64,000 nucleotides of DNA from Leptodontidium sp. MPI-SDFR-AT-0119 (lineage: Eukaryota; Ascomycota; Leotiomycetes; Helotiales; Leptodontidiaceae). Shown here piece by piece: positions 22,893 to 35,190 of the stretch (position 1 is the first letter of the stretch; every line of letters begins with the position of its first letter). A program made the position numbers and the translations under genes. The notes under the pieces were generated by a model. It was given only the letters and a program-made list of their open reading frames with translations. It ran no database searches and was not told the DNA's origin. Where the stretch lies: the NCBI GenBank assembly GCA_020726505.1, contig JAHLEZ010000036.1, forward strand, positions 434,001 through 498,000, written 5' to 3'.

Positions 22893-25800
22893 AGTAGTAT
22901 TATTATAAATATTATACTAAGAGGGAAATCTCTTGCGATCTCTTTTAGTAGTTATATAGAGATGTCTCGAAGAAGCCTTGTCTTTACTTAAATATAAGCT
23001 TAAGTAATGTCCTTAATAGCTAGATAAGATTCGGATTAGTTTTAGAGGCGATGTAAGTGCTTGACAGTAGCGGCTAAAAATATAAGTAATCACTAATTAA
23101 ATCGTTAAATTATTAGAGACTAAGTTAAAATCTCTCTTTTCCTTTTGTTATTAAAGTATTAAATTACTAGTCTTGACTCCTTATATAAAGTTAATGTCTC
23201 CTTGCCTTTAACCTCGTCTATTATTCTTAACTTAAAGATATAGTGGCCTTTTACTTTAGGGTCGTCCTTATAAATAAGTACAAAAATACCTCTTTTAATA
23301 AGTACTTTGTATTTTATCTTTTAAGACTACTAGAATAATAGTCTAAGTACTATAATCTTCTCTTTAACGCGAAGTCTAATAAATAACTCCTAGTCCCTTA
23401 TTTCTTTCTTAATTAAAAACACTTTAATATTATAATTATTATTAATAATTAATAAATTTAAGATGTGTTTCGTAAATAGAATTTCGATAATAATTTAGGG
23501 TAAGTTTAATACTATTTTAGTAACGTTTCTAACCAGGGATCTTAGATATTACTTATAAATATCCTTTAATAAGTTTTCTTTTTATTATTTAATATTAAAG
23601 GTGTCTATCTTAAAAAGACGAACTATAGTCAATTAGAACGTATATATTTTCTTATTTCTTATGTCGATCTTATATAATTCTCCTTTTATGCCTAAGAACT
23701 CGTAAAGTCCTGTCTATCCTTTACTCTCTTAGTATACTAGAACTTAATTATTAAAGTAAAAATCGTAAATATAAGTAGCTCTAGGGCCGTTTCGTGTGGC
23801 TAACGTATTATTAACTTTACGAATAATATAAATTTTCTATACTTCCTTTATAGCTTTCTTAATTATAGCCGCACGTTATTCGACTAACGGATTTAAAAGG
23901 TCTAACTTTATTATTCTAAGGTATACGCCAAAAACAAATAGTATAAGAATAAGCTTATTAAGTTTAGTTATATTATTTACTACTTTTACTACTATTTATA
24001 GTCGGTTTTTATCGCTTAATATAAGGTACTCTTTTGTAACGATTTTATAAGCACAGTATAATAGGCGGTAATATCGCTTAACTTTGCCGATTAAATAGTA
24101 TGCCTTAATAAGTATTAGCTTAAGAGTGTTACTTATAGATCTAAGTGTACTCTGAAACTCCTTAGAATTGAAATTAGTATTATAGTCGTATACGACAAAA
24201 TCTAGAGGTTTAAGGTATATGTCAATTTATATTAACTTAAATACGTTAAAGGTAGCCTAAGTTGTAGCTGAACTGGGGGCCTTTTAGAGTAGCTTCGCCG
24301 TACTAAAACCTGTTACCTCGTTTATTATATAGAGGGTATACTGTTTTTTAAATATCGCGATATCGACGTAGATTATATAATTAAAGTTGACGTCGTCTTA
24401 TAACTTAAAGTAGAACTTATATAAAGTATTTATATGTTTCTAGTAATACTTATATATCTATTTAACCCTTAATATGACTTCTGAGTTATACTTATAGCTA
24501 GCTTGATTTAGTAGGTACTAAAGACGTCTTATTAGAGGGTGTTTAAAACGCTTATAAAGCCGACGTATTTCTAGTTCAGTTAGGTGGTATATATTTATTG
24601 TTCTAGTAGAAGTGTCTAGTAATTAACGATGTTAATTTAAAAGTAATTATAAATGCTTATACTTCTGTACAATTAAGTGCTTCTTGTTACCTTAAATCAA
24701 GACATTATATAAGTTATTGTATTACGCGTTAAGTGTATTTAACTACTATAAGCAAACTAGAAACGGGATATCTGCGTCTACGATTTAGAAGTTTATTTCT
24801 TTAGCCAGAGTATTAAACTTGACATCTTGAATTCGCTATAATGTTTGTAATTAGTTAATCCCTCCTGTGTTTTTATTAAATGCCCTTATATTAATTAATA
24901 GACCTTAAAAGAATCTGTCTATTTATTACGTTATATAAGCCTTACTTGGAGTAAGTCTCTTGATTTTGCTTTCTAAGATGTGAGTAGTCTTCTTCTCCTT
25001 AAGTTACTTTATAACTTCTCGTGTATTATATTATACTTTATTTATTATAAATATAGTCGTGAAGTTTATAGTACTATCGCTATTATCGTTATCGGTACTC
25101 TCTAAAGAATCGTTAATATCTATTAAAGTATTTAAATCTACATCTTAGTAACCTCCCGAATAGTGTCTGGATGTAATCTAGTTCTAGTCTAAATTAAGGT
25201 CGATTCCCTTAATATAAACTAAGTAGCTTCTAAAAGTCTTATCTGTGGCTCTTACTCCTTCGGCCTTGCGCGCCGCGAAGTATTTTACCTTAGATAATAC
25301 TTACTCTTTATTAGAGTAGCGACTATTATAATAATATATTTTCTTATAAATAATACACCTTATATAGCTTAATATAAGCTAGAATTTGTCTCCGCGTTTA
25401 TTTCTACTTAAAATTTTTATTTTATAATTAAAGTAATAAGCCGCTTTATTTATAACATAAAATTAATAACGATTTGTATTAGATCTAAAGTACTTTCTTA
25501 CTCTCGATCCCGAGTTATAAGTTACTTTAACACTGACGGCGGAGCGAAGACTATTTATTAATATAAGGAAAGTAAGGGGTGTCTAAAATAAGGCTATTTT
25601 AAAGAGGGGGTTCCCTATTACTCCTTATACGAGTTTATTACGGAGTGTCTTGTCGTTCTATATATTATCGTCCTTTAGACTAAACTAAATACTCTGTAAT
25701 TCCTTAGCGAAGTTCTCTAATTAAGTTAGTACCGGCTTTCTCGTCTAGTGAGGCTTATCTTAAAATAACGAGAAGGTTAGACTAAACTACTGGCTAAAGA

Positions 25801-26953
25801 ACTTATTAACTCTCTCTTCTGTCTTAAAGTATTCGCGAGTCGTCTTAATAAACTCATTAAATAAGTACTTCTTATTTTGGAGGTACCGGTAGTAATATAA
25901 ACTAGCTCCGTCTCGTAATATTAATAGAAAGGCTTAGTTCTAGACTTTAGTCTCAATTAATATTCTTTAATATAAGTCGGCGAAAATGTGGAGCTTCTTA
26001 TCTAAGTAGTCCTTGTCCCCGCTATACTAGAGCTCCTTAGTGTACATCTTAGTAAGATTTACTAACGATTTTACTTAGTCTAAGGTTAATAAATCTATGA
26101 CATATTATAACGGCCGAATTAGCTCCGTATATAGTCTAGTAGTCTTAGGAACCTTAAATAGTAGTAATGACTTATCCCGTGAATATATTACTAGCGTTAG
26201 TGTAGGATTTAATAATACGTAGTTATTTAATTTCTATAAGTAGAGATTACTTAAGGGATCTCTCCTAAAAGTAAATAAGAACTTATTCTTTAGGACTATA
26301 AGTAAAGGGGTTATATTATATAAATCTTTAACCTTATCTCCTTTAATAAGGGAGATCTTAAGTAATCTTAATAACTAAATCGTCTTTATAAGCTTTACTT
26401 TTAACCCTTCTAAAGGAGTGTCTTCCTTTATAAAATAAATGACTACCTTTAGTTAGTGTTATAGAAACATTAGGGGTTAATTTTATTAAAGTATTATTAA
26501 GATTAATAGTAGTAGTCGAGAGAGTGATTTCTAAATATAATTTAGTACTAATTCAGGGTAGTTCTGAATTTATATTTCTATTTAGTCCTCTAGCCACAAA
26601 TTTTCCTTAGCTTATATTACCTCTACTAAAGCCTTTATTATCTTCGTCCCCCTTTATTATTATGTAAATATACTAAAGGCTTGTAAGTCGTCCCTAAGGT
26701 ATATACGTTTTATAACTTTAATTAATTTAAACTTTTTTATTATTTAACCCTTAAAATACTCCTAAAAGTCTTAGAAAAGGAATTCTCCCTTAATACAGCC
26801 TTTATAAAAGGACTTATAAAACTTCCGCGAGTATACTATTATATCTTTTATAAAAGCTAAATTAATATTTAGCGTTTCTCTTAATATAGTCGTATTATTA
26901 AATATTTCTAGAGTTAATTTTAGCTTTAATATATAGTCTAAAATATCTACTAT
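22893..26953 (-). pseudogene. Copia B gag, protease, integrase and reverse transcriptase start (decayed)
   Basis: Collinear with element A: B 26953-23900 matches A 3123-1 base for base apart from transitions and small gaps, so the same gag, protease and integrase order applies. 23900-22893 extends into the reverse transcriptase, which is outside the window for A. The start codon reads ATA rather than ATG. No frame longer than about 60 codons survives. Example: A reads GGTCCGGTAGTCCTAGGAAC near 2301 where B reads AGTCTAGTAGTCTTAGGAAC near 26133. Confidence 0.85.
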
Positions 26954-27274
26954 TATATCGGATACGATTTATAAGTGATTTAATAAGTTCTTAAATAAGT
27001 TTCTTAAAGGTCTAAAGTTTTAAATTTAAGGATATTAAATTAATAATCTTTATAAAGTAATTGTTGTGTTATAATAATTCTTCTCTAACGTGTAGTAGTC
27101 TTAATTAAGTCTTAAGAGAAAAGTTGCCTTCCCTCTACGATCTAAAAAAAGTAAAATGCCCTTTAAGGAAAATATAGTTAAATAATTCTTAAGTTAAAGC
27201 CTAGAATCTGTTTTATAGTTTAAGACCTTTTCTATTTATAGTAAAGTTAACGATATAAACTTACTACTAATTAG

Positions 27275-27529
27275 TATTAGTGTAATACCGGTTTATATAT
27301 TACGTTATATATGTGAATATATTCTAATACAAGTATAGCGACAGAGTAATAAATATATAATTCAAAATCTATATAGTTTTAAGAGAGTGCGAGGAGAGCT
27401 AGACTATATACTACGAAACCCCACTAAATCTTTACTAAAACTAGTCCGGCTAAGCTCTAACCCTTGACTTTAACTCGCACCCCCTTTTCCAGACCGAAGT
27501 ATACTTATGTAGGGACCTGTGGACTAATA
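27275..27529 (-). repeat. 5' LTR of Copia B (255 bp)
   Basis: Aligns end to end with 3445-3700 and 12529-12784; the terminal TG has become TA. Right flank TATAA at 27530-27534. Confidence 0.88.
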
Positions 27530-28999
27530 TATAATATAATAAATATATAATTTAATTAAAAAGACGTCAAAAATAAATTTATGGCGAATATTAAAGCTTG
27601 TAAGCTTAATAACGCAGGGGAATTTAAGTCTAATAAATAGACTTATTTTTATAAATAATAAGGGTATATATATAAATACACTAGCCCTTATTCCCCTTCC
27701 TAAAACGGGATAGCTGAAAGGTTAAATAAATACCTTGTAAAACGGCTAATTAGTGCTTATAAGGCTAAGAGGATACCCTTGTTTTTATAGCTATATTTAT
27801 TACAAGGGATAGCTTATATTAAGAATCAGTTATATAACTCCGTCATAAAGAAGACGCCTTTTAAAGTTCTATATAGTAAATTACCGACAATCGATTATAT
27901 TCGTATACTAGGTTCTTTAACTTACGTACTTGAGAATAAAAGAGCTCATAAGTTAGCTAATAAATCCGACAGGGGTATCCTTGTAGGTTTTAAGTCTTCT
28001 AATAACTACTTAGTTTATTTACCGAGTAAAAGAGCCGTTATAAGCTCTAAAAACGTCTTAATTAAAGAGGATTTAATCCTTAAGGACAATATAACAGAGG
28101 AAACCGATCTAAATTTCGACTACAATAATATAGTCGAAACACTTAAAGAGTTTAAAGGCGCTAGCGATGATACTACTAAGCTAATAAGTGTTATTAACGA
28201 CGAAATACTTAATAAGGGTAATATAAGTGAAAAGTCGCCTATCGACTAATTAAAGGGCGAGAAAACAGATTTTGAAGACGAATCCGACTTATTCACACAA
28301 GAGCTTCCTCAAACGCTAAAGGCTAATAAAAGGCTTAATGCGACTAGTCCGGAAATGCCTAAAGCGCCTATTAAAAGGCCTAGAAAGGATTATTCGAGCT
28401 GGGAACCTAACGTCGTAACTAGAAACGCTAGTGCCGCCAAAGACTCTAATAACTCTTCGGAAAATCAGCTAGTAATACAATTAAGCTCTAATACGGTTAT
28501 TTATTAACTAAATAACTAGTTAATTAAAGAGGAAAAATAAGCTTTTTTTGTTTATAAAGACGCCAAGAGATTAGCTTCTATAACTCTAATAAGCTCTAAA
28601 ATAGACGAAGATCTGGAAAGGGGCCTAATAAAGCTACTAAAAGAGCTAGAGGCTAATAAAATCGTTATTAAACGAGAAAAAGGCCTTTAAATCTACGAGC
28701 CTAAAAGCCTTAAAGAAGCTATGGCCTCTTTATATAAGGACTACTAGCTAAAAGCTACAGAAAAAGAAACTAATTCCCTAGAAAGTCACGAGACTTAAGA
28801 AATAGTACTAAAAGACGCTAGTAAGGCTTATAAGCCTTTAAAAACGAGGTAAGTATATAAAATCAAAGAATCACTTAATTTCTTTGAATTTAAAGCTAGA
28901 TTCGTCACTAAAGGGTTCGAGTAACTTTATAGCCTTAACTACGTCGATATATTTACTAGCGTAATAAAACAAATAGCTTAGCGACTTATATTCGCTATA
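27530..28999 (+). pseudogene. Copia E integrase C-terminus and reverse transcriptase start (decayed)
   Basis: The integrase core carries NAGEFKSNK then TSPYSPSQNGIAERLNKYL (third acidic residue Glu in GIAERLN). The C-terminal region reads LGSLTYVLENKR and ILVGFKSSNNYLVYLP. After an acidic linker the RVT_2 reverse transcriptase begins (28700 on: KSLKEAMASLYKDYW type, VYKIKES, FKARFVTKGFEQ), ending at 28997 in IFAI where the mariner starts. Several in-frame stops (for example at 28251 and 28506) disable it. Confidence 0.8.
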
Positions 29000-29442
29000 C
29001 AGTTGGACCGCTTCAAACATGGTAAAAATTTAGACTTTAAAAAGGTAGAAATATTCTTTAATGAAAAGTTGCGCCTTTAAATATAAAGCTATTTAGCTTA
29101 TTTACTTTTTTTATTTTACTAACTAATTAAAAAGTTATAGTCTAATATATAACAAAAAAAATTTTTATCAAAAAATATAGCACCTTAGACTTAGCAACAA
29201 TATAAGTTTATCCTACTAAGCCCGAATAGGACAAAAGTGGGTCCGTTAGAATCCCCTTATTATTCTTTATAATTTGAATTAAATAGTTTTAAAGAATGTA
29301 GAGGTTTAAGATTTAATTATTTTTAAAGTTCTTAGCTCTTAAGATTAAGCGAGTTAAAATATCTTCAAATTTAACGTCAAACTTACTTTATATTATCTTA
29401 GTTTTACCACCACCACCACCACCACACCTTCGAGAGGCTAAT

Positions 29443-32400
29443 ATGGCCCCCTCGAAACGAAATCGAGGTGTTACGCTAACAAAATCACCTCCTAGATCGC
29501 CTATTCGACCAATCACAAAGCGCCCTCGTCAAAAAACACCCGAAACTCAAGCTTTAAGCTCTATTACACTTCCCCTACCCTTACGTCCTATAAAGACTAC
29601 TTTTTCTACGGCAACTGCTTTTAATAGTAGTCAAGTCGACGAATCAGAATCTGAAGAAGAAACGAGAGCTCGGTTAATCGACGAATCAGAGAGTGAAGAA
29701 GAAGATGATATTACTCGCGCCAATAAGTATTTAGATCAAGATCTTAAAGAGCTAAGCCCGGATAGGCTAGACAGGGAGGAAATCGACGAATCAGATATTA
29801 AGAAGGAAGTAAGTAAAGAGTTTAAAACCTCTAAGTTCTTTCGTCAGTCAATAATCGACTTAGAAAGTAGATTTACCTTTGAATTACCTTCTAAAGAAGT
29901 AAAATCAATAATAACCTATGGTACGTATTTTAATCCTTTTATAATTATTATAACTAATTTATAAACTAGTCCTAAAGGGGCCGCATAAGAGTACTTTAAC
30001 TCCTCTCAAGGAAAAGTCTAAGAGAACTCGAATACGAGCCAACGCTATTCAAAAAGAGCTTAATCGTCAAAAAGCTCTTCAAAAACCTTCAAATAAAGCC
30101 GTCTTCGATAAATCGGTTTCAAAACAACAACCTCTTACCTCTTTCTTTACGCCAAGACCTCTATTACCTCCACAAGAGCCTCGCTTACCTCAAGAAGATA
30201 TATATAATATATCAAGCGACAACGATTCGGACGAAAATTTAAAATACGATTCAGAGTTTAAAGAGCTTATTCAAGAAGAAATACGTAACGAAGATATCTC
30301 TATTAAATTAGATGATTTAAACGACGTAGAGTTTATTAATAATAGCCGAAGCGAGCTTTTATTAGACTCGCTTATAGGAGAAGCAATTAACCTCACATCT
30401 AAACTACCCTCTAACTCGCTACTAACTTATCGAGAGGTCTTAGAATCAATTAAGAAGCAACTACTTAATAAACAACTTAACCTCTTGCCTCGCGTACGCT
30501 TCGAATACTCGCTTATTCAACAATACGTCCAAAACCTCTTAAAAAAGAGTCCTCGTAGAAGTAGAGTCGAAGCCTCTTTACTCGTAGCCGAGAGTAACCA
30601 CCTTACCGGAGACGGCAAAACTTTAGCCCGCAAAATTAGAGCTTTATTCATTTTCTATCGCACGCACGGATCTCTACCTTTAGAGACTAGAGGAGGAAAA
30701 CAACAAAATCGGTCTTATTTAGACAACGAGGACGTCTTTAAAGCTTATAAAGCTTGGCTATTAGCCCAAAAACTCGCTACGGTTACTCCTAAAGGCTTTC
30801 GAAACGCTCTTAATACGGAAATTATGCCTCGCTTACTTACTAGCGCAAAAAAGACTAAAAAGCCTCTCCTTGGATTAACAACTAGTACACGCCAAAACCC
30901 CAGTAAAAAACCAAAGGATTAGAAGCCTCTCGGTAAAACAGTTACTTATAAGTGGTTAAATCGACTCGGCTTTTACGCTACTAAAGAAAAGAAAGGAGTC
31001 TACGTAGACGGCCACGAGAGAGCAGATGTGATTAAATATCGTCAAAAGGTTAATTATATATTTCTTTTATTTTAAAAATAGTTTACTAATTAATTATTTA
31101 AATAGTAATTCCTACCACAAATAGCTTATTACCAATCGCTTACTACGAACTACGAAGAAGACGCTAATAAGGTTTTACAACCTATTTCGCCAATTCTACT
31201 ACTAGGAGAAAAAGAGCACGTTATTTATTATCACGACAAGAGTTACTTTCACGCTAAAGAATACTCTAAGCGAATTTGGCTTGACGAAAATCAACAAAAA
31301 ATGCCTTCAAAAGGCAAAGGGGGGCTAATCCATTGTTCGGACTTTATAAGTCTTAAAGGGAGGCTTATAATTAATCAAAAAGATACTCGAGAGATTATCT
31401 ACCCCGGAGGTCAAACGCCGTATTAAGATACAAAGCAATTAATAGCTCAAGTCGAAAGAGCTATTGATATATTCGAAGAAAAGCACCCGAATAAAGTAAC
31501 TGTTTTCGTATTTGACTAATCAAGTACTCACGCTAGCAAAGGAGACGGAGCTTTAAACTCTTTTGCTATAAATCTTGGAGAAGGTGGAGCTCCTTTGCCC
31601 CAAAAGGTCAGTTATACCTTCCCTTTTAGGAAGTACTTACTAATTACTTTTATAGAATACAATCTTTCCTCCTGACATTAGCGAAGCTAAGCGAGCTCGT
31701 GGTTTAGTTGGGACTCTTTAAGAGCTTAATTATAAGGTTAAGAAGACTATTAAGGTGGCAATTGAAGGCCACCCTAATAAAAAGAGAGTCAAAAAAACGA
31801 TAACAGAAGAAGTCCTAAAGGAGATTAGAGCGATTCTTATAGAAAGAGGGTGTTTACTAATTAGTAAGTAACTCTTATTTATTAAGTAAATTATTAATAA
31901 TTAATAAGTAAAAAATGCCCAGTTACTAAGTGCTCTAGCGAAGCTAAGAAGAATTATAAACTAATTCTCTCTTAGCCTCCAAAAACGCCTATAACTTATT
32001 ACTTAGCGAGAATTCTCGCTAATCATAAAGACTTCTTTAAGCAAAAGTCGGCTCTTAAAGAGATCTTATTAGCTAGAGGTCATAAGTGCTTATTTCTACC
32101 GAAATTCCATTGCGAGCTAAACCCGATTAAGATGTATTAGGCCTATTACAAAAACTTATATCGGCAAGTTTAGAAGACTACTTTTGACGACGTACGTATT
32201 TCTTATTCTTTTATTTTATTTTATTCTTTAATTTAATTTTATTAACCTTTATTATTTTTAGGCCCGACAAGCTACTTTTAAAGCTCTTAATTCTTGTCCT
32301 CTTAATACGCTACGAAGGTATATTAATAGAGCTTCACGCTTTATGGATGCTTACCGAAAAGGGCTTAGCGTTAAACAAGCCGCTTAGTGTATTAAAAAAC

Positions 32401-32489
32401 AAAGTGGCCATAGAACTATTTCTGAGATTATGATAAAAGAGTTTGATATAGTCCCAGAGGCTATTCAAGAGGTAGACGAATTAGCTTGA
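29443..32489 (+). pseudogene. DDE transposase of mariner-type copy 1 (spliced, inactivated)
   Basis: Exon 1 29443-29920; intron 29921-29969 (GTACGT...CTAG, 49 nt), with the frame continuing exactly into exon 2 (29970-31048); further introns from 31049 (GTTAAT) and about 31609 (GTCAGT). The N-terminus is Ser/Glu-rich and acidic (DESESEEE), followed by a helical DNA-binding region (RVRFEYSLIQQYVQNLLKK, LARKIRALFIFYR). The catalytic domain shows the first Asp in YYHDKS (about 31230; copy 2 has YYHDES), the second Asp in VFVFD (31514), and HCELNPIKMY (about 32110-32138) where copy 2 keeps the catalytic Glu. Lesions: TAG for Trp at 30920, TAA at 31517, Glu->Lys at the third catalytic site. It would act in the nucleus to cut and paste the element. 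Confidence 0.8.
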
Positions 32490-32560
32490 TTAGTTAGATT
32501 TTATGTTTATTTACTAGCGCGGTAGCTAGCTTAGCAGTTATAAAAGTGCTATTTATAAAG

Positions 32561-32800
32561 AGTAATTATCAGAATCTAAATCTAAGATCTCTTTCTCTAA
32601 TTCCGACTTAGTAAGCGAATCTTCTTTTACCTCAACCTCTTTAAAAGTAATAACTCCTCTAGCCTAACGACATAATTGGCCCAAATCGTTATTAGCGGTC
32701 CACTTTTGACCCCTTATAATAACGCTAGCTCGAACCTTCTTTCCTGCTTATAATAAAGCCTTAATAGAAGCTTTAGAAGCTTCTGTAATTCATCTAACGT
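32561..32800 (-). pseudogene. Decayed reading frame downstream of copy 1 transposase, opposite strand
   Basis: On the minus strand 32780-32566 reads about 70 codons (EASKASIKALL, KKVRASVIIRGQKW, ITFKEVEVKEDSL, LEKEILDLDSD) with two stops of the CAA/CAG type. The amphipathic, charge-rich character looks like protein. It is convergent with the transposase gene. Copy 2 retains only its last 40 bp (near 40440-40475) before diverging. I do not recognise a family, and it may be chance. Confidence 0.35.
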
Positions 32801-33481
32801 GTACTTTTATTATTAAACCCCCTTGAATAGAGAAGTAGTAAAAAGAAAGTCTTATTATAAAGTAAGCTAATAAATCACTAGTAAATTATTAATAAAATAT
32901 CAAAGATATTAAACTAACCAGCGTTAAGAAGAAAGCGAGTTGATCAAAAAGAAGGAGTTCTATATTCGATATCGTACTCTTGGCTAATAGAAATTCGCCG
33001 GCTATTAGCGAAATCGCCCAAAATAACTAGCGCAAAATAAACTATTAGTAATGATCTTTAAAATATCTTAATTACTTATAAATGATTTATACTTAATTAA
33101 TAATAATAATGAAGTGATTACGTTAAGATTCGTAAGCGAGATTTTCAAAATTTTAGAAATGAAGAAATTTTTAAATGGAAAATGTATTCTTATACGATAA
33201 CCGCACCGAAACTACGCTAATTAGTAAGCAAAAATACTTATAATATAGTAACATAATTATAAATAATATAATAATATAATAATGTAAGTTATATTATTAA
33301 GATATAATCAAGTTTATAATTTAATAAATTTAAACGATTAAAAAAGGAATATTTTTAATAATGACCCACTTATATTTAATGATTTTAGGATTATGTTTTT
33401 ACTAAAAGTTGTGCTTGAATTAAATAAGTATTTTGCCTTAAAACATTTCTGAAAATATCTATTAGTACTTTTTTAAAATAT

Positions 33482-33500
33482 AAAAAAAAAAAAAAAAAAA
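33482..33500. repeat. Poly-A tract (19 A)
   Basis: Uninterrupted A run near the 3' end of mariner-type copy 1. Confidence 0.9.
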
Positions 33501-33682
33501 GTCAAAAAAATATGGCACCGCCAAGACTTAGTGTTTATAAGTACCTAAATTCGAGCGCTAGCCCGATTAGGACAAAAGTGGGTTCGTTAAAGAGTTCATA
33601 AGCTAGCGCATATAATAGTATAAACAGTTTTTTTGTTATTATAAGTTTCTAAAATTACCATGTTTGAAGCGGTCCGACTGTA

Positions 33683-33848
33683 GCTTCAAAGATGACTCAG
33701 GCAAGTTGAGGATATTCAAGATGCATAGGTGGCCCTTGCCGCGCAGGACAAATTAGTGTGGTGGGCAAGGGTGATAAATGCACCCGGTGTGCCATAAGAT
33801 TCCTTGGCATGTGTTGATTTAGCTATTTCCATGTGTGGATTTAGCTGT
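33683..33848. mobile_element. End fragment of a hAT-like element
   Basis: The right end reads GATTTAGCTGTGGCC, as in the MITE at 45923-46458, and GTGATAAATGCACCC matches that element's GGTAATAAATGTACCC. The left side stops at the mariner junction (33681-33682). It is unmutated and GC-normal. The right flank TAAATTTA could be an 8-bp target copy. Confidence 0.6.
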
Positions 33849-33856
33849 GGCCTAAA

Positions 33857-35060
33857 TTTAAGTTATACCTTCTTATTTAAGAAGTACTAACTTATTATAA
33901 GATATATACTTTCTCTCTAATATTTTAGAGGCTAAGTAAGCTTAAGGGATTAAAGGTACTCGCTAAGAGCTTAATTATAAGGTTAAGAAGACTATTAAGG
34001 TGTTAATTAAGGGGCACCTTAATAAGAAGCGAATTAAGAAGACTATTATAGAAGAAGTACTAAAAGGTATTAAATAAATACTCGCTGAGAGAGGTTGTTT
34101 ACTACTTAGTAAATAATTATTAAAGATTAAATTAAAAATACTAATATTTTATAAGTAAAAAGTGTCTTATTATTAAGTGTACTAGTAAGGCAAAAAAGAG
34201 TTATACTAGTATTCCTTCTTAGCCTCTAAAGAAGCCACTTACTTATTATTTAGTAAGAATTCTCGTTAGTCATAAAGACTTCTTCGAATAAAAATTAACT
34301 CTAAAGGAGTTACTCTCGACTAGAGGCTATAAGTGTCTCTTTATACTAAAGTTTCATTATAAATTAAACTCGATTAAAATATATTAGGCCTATTAAAAAA
34401 ACTTTTATTAATAAGTGTAAAAAGAAACCTTTAATAACGTACGTATATTACTTTTAACTTACTCTTTTAGATTTATTTACTTACTTCTTTTATAGGCTTA
34501 ATAAGCTACTTTTAAAGCTCTAAATTCTTGTCCTCTTAATACTTTATAACGATATATTAATAGAGCATTACACTTTATAAATACTTACTAAAAGGGGCTT
34601 AACGTTAAATAGGCAACTTAGTATATTAAAAAATAAAGTAACTATAGAATTATATTAGAAAAGTAAATAAAGGAGTTCGATATAATTCCAGAAAGTAATT
34701 TAATAAAAGTGGATCATTTAACTTGATTTCATTAGTTAGATTTTATATTTATTTACTAGCGCGGTAGCTAACTCAGTAGTTATAAAAGTGCTTTATAAAG
34801 AATAATAATTAAAATTAGTTTAATACGATAGTTAATATTATAACTTTAGCTAATAGAAAATCAGTGACTATTAAAGAAATCACTAGAGACGATTATATTA
34901 AAATAACTATTAGTAATACTCTTTAATATAGATTAATTACTTATAAATAATTCATACTCGATTAGCTATAATTATTAAGTGTTAACGTTAAAATAAAGTA
35001 AGCGAAATATTAATATTTTAAGAAAAAGAAATATTTAGACTAAAAAAAAACTTTAATGTT
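33857..35060 (+). mobile_element. RIP-decayed 3' half of a mariner-type element
   Basis: Collinear with copy 1 from 31609 to about 33180 (shared TTAAGAAGACTATTAAGGTG and ACTAGCGCGGTAGCTA words) but lacks the 5' half and the ends, and also lacks the 32600-32900 segment. It is more mutated than either intact copy, so it is older. The transposase C-terminal part can be followed only as broken frames (33930-34730). Confidence 0.7.
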
Positions 35061-35079
35061 ATAATATAACTTAAAAACA

Positions 35080-35190
35080 CTCTAATTATTAAGTAAAAGT
35101 ATACACTTAATTAGCTTAAAGACGTCTTTTAATAGCGAGTCAGCTCTTAATTAATCTTATGTATTATTAAGGTTATAAAAGTTTCTACTT
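35080..35190 (+). repeat. Possible short second mariner relic
   Basis: AAAGACGTCTTTTAATAGCG and CAGCTCTTAATTAATCTTA resemble copy 1 at 32025-32070. It is short and decayed. Confidence 0.3.

Larger units (their letters stand above)
12529..27529 (-). mobile_element. Copia element B (same family as A), interrupted by Copia G
   Basis: Minus-strand copy of the A/C family with both LTRs (27275-27529 5', 12529-12784 3') and target duplication TGTAA/TATAA. It is inserted in the Copia E integrase and carries Copia G (15371-22887) inside its reverse transcriptase region. Without G it is about 7.5 kb. It is much more mutated than A; nearly all differences from A are C->T or G->A, including the gag start, now ATA at 26953-26951. 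Confidence 0.88.
9648..28999 (+). mobile_element. Copia element E, split by B and ended by a mariner insertion
   Basis: Plus-strand Copia element in two pieces: 9648-12528 (probable LTR, leader, gag, protease, first part of integrase) and 27530-28999 (rest of integrase, start of reverse transcriptase). The pieces read through in frame across the insertion point: LIDFCN before the break, and the integrase continuation NNAGEFKSNK after it. Copia B left a 5-bp duplication, TGTAA at 12524-12528 and TATAA at 27530-27534, differing by one G->A. The rest of the reverse transcriptase and the 3' LTR are not in the window; a mariner-type transposon begins at 29000. Confidence 0.8.
29000..33680 (+). mobile_element. 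Tc1/mariner-type DNA transposon, copy 1
   Basis: 4681-bp element bounded by about 26-bp inverted repeats starting CAGTYGGACCGCTTCAAAC, with TA on each side (28998-28999 and 33681-33682). It carries a spliced DDE transposase gene on the plus strand. Copy 2 at 39924-44057 has the same ends. The left flank is Copia E but the right flank is not, so a rearrangement is likely. The interior is much less mutated than surrounding Copia DNA. Confidence 0.88.
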
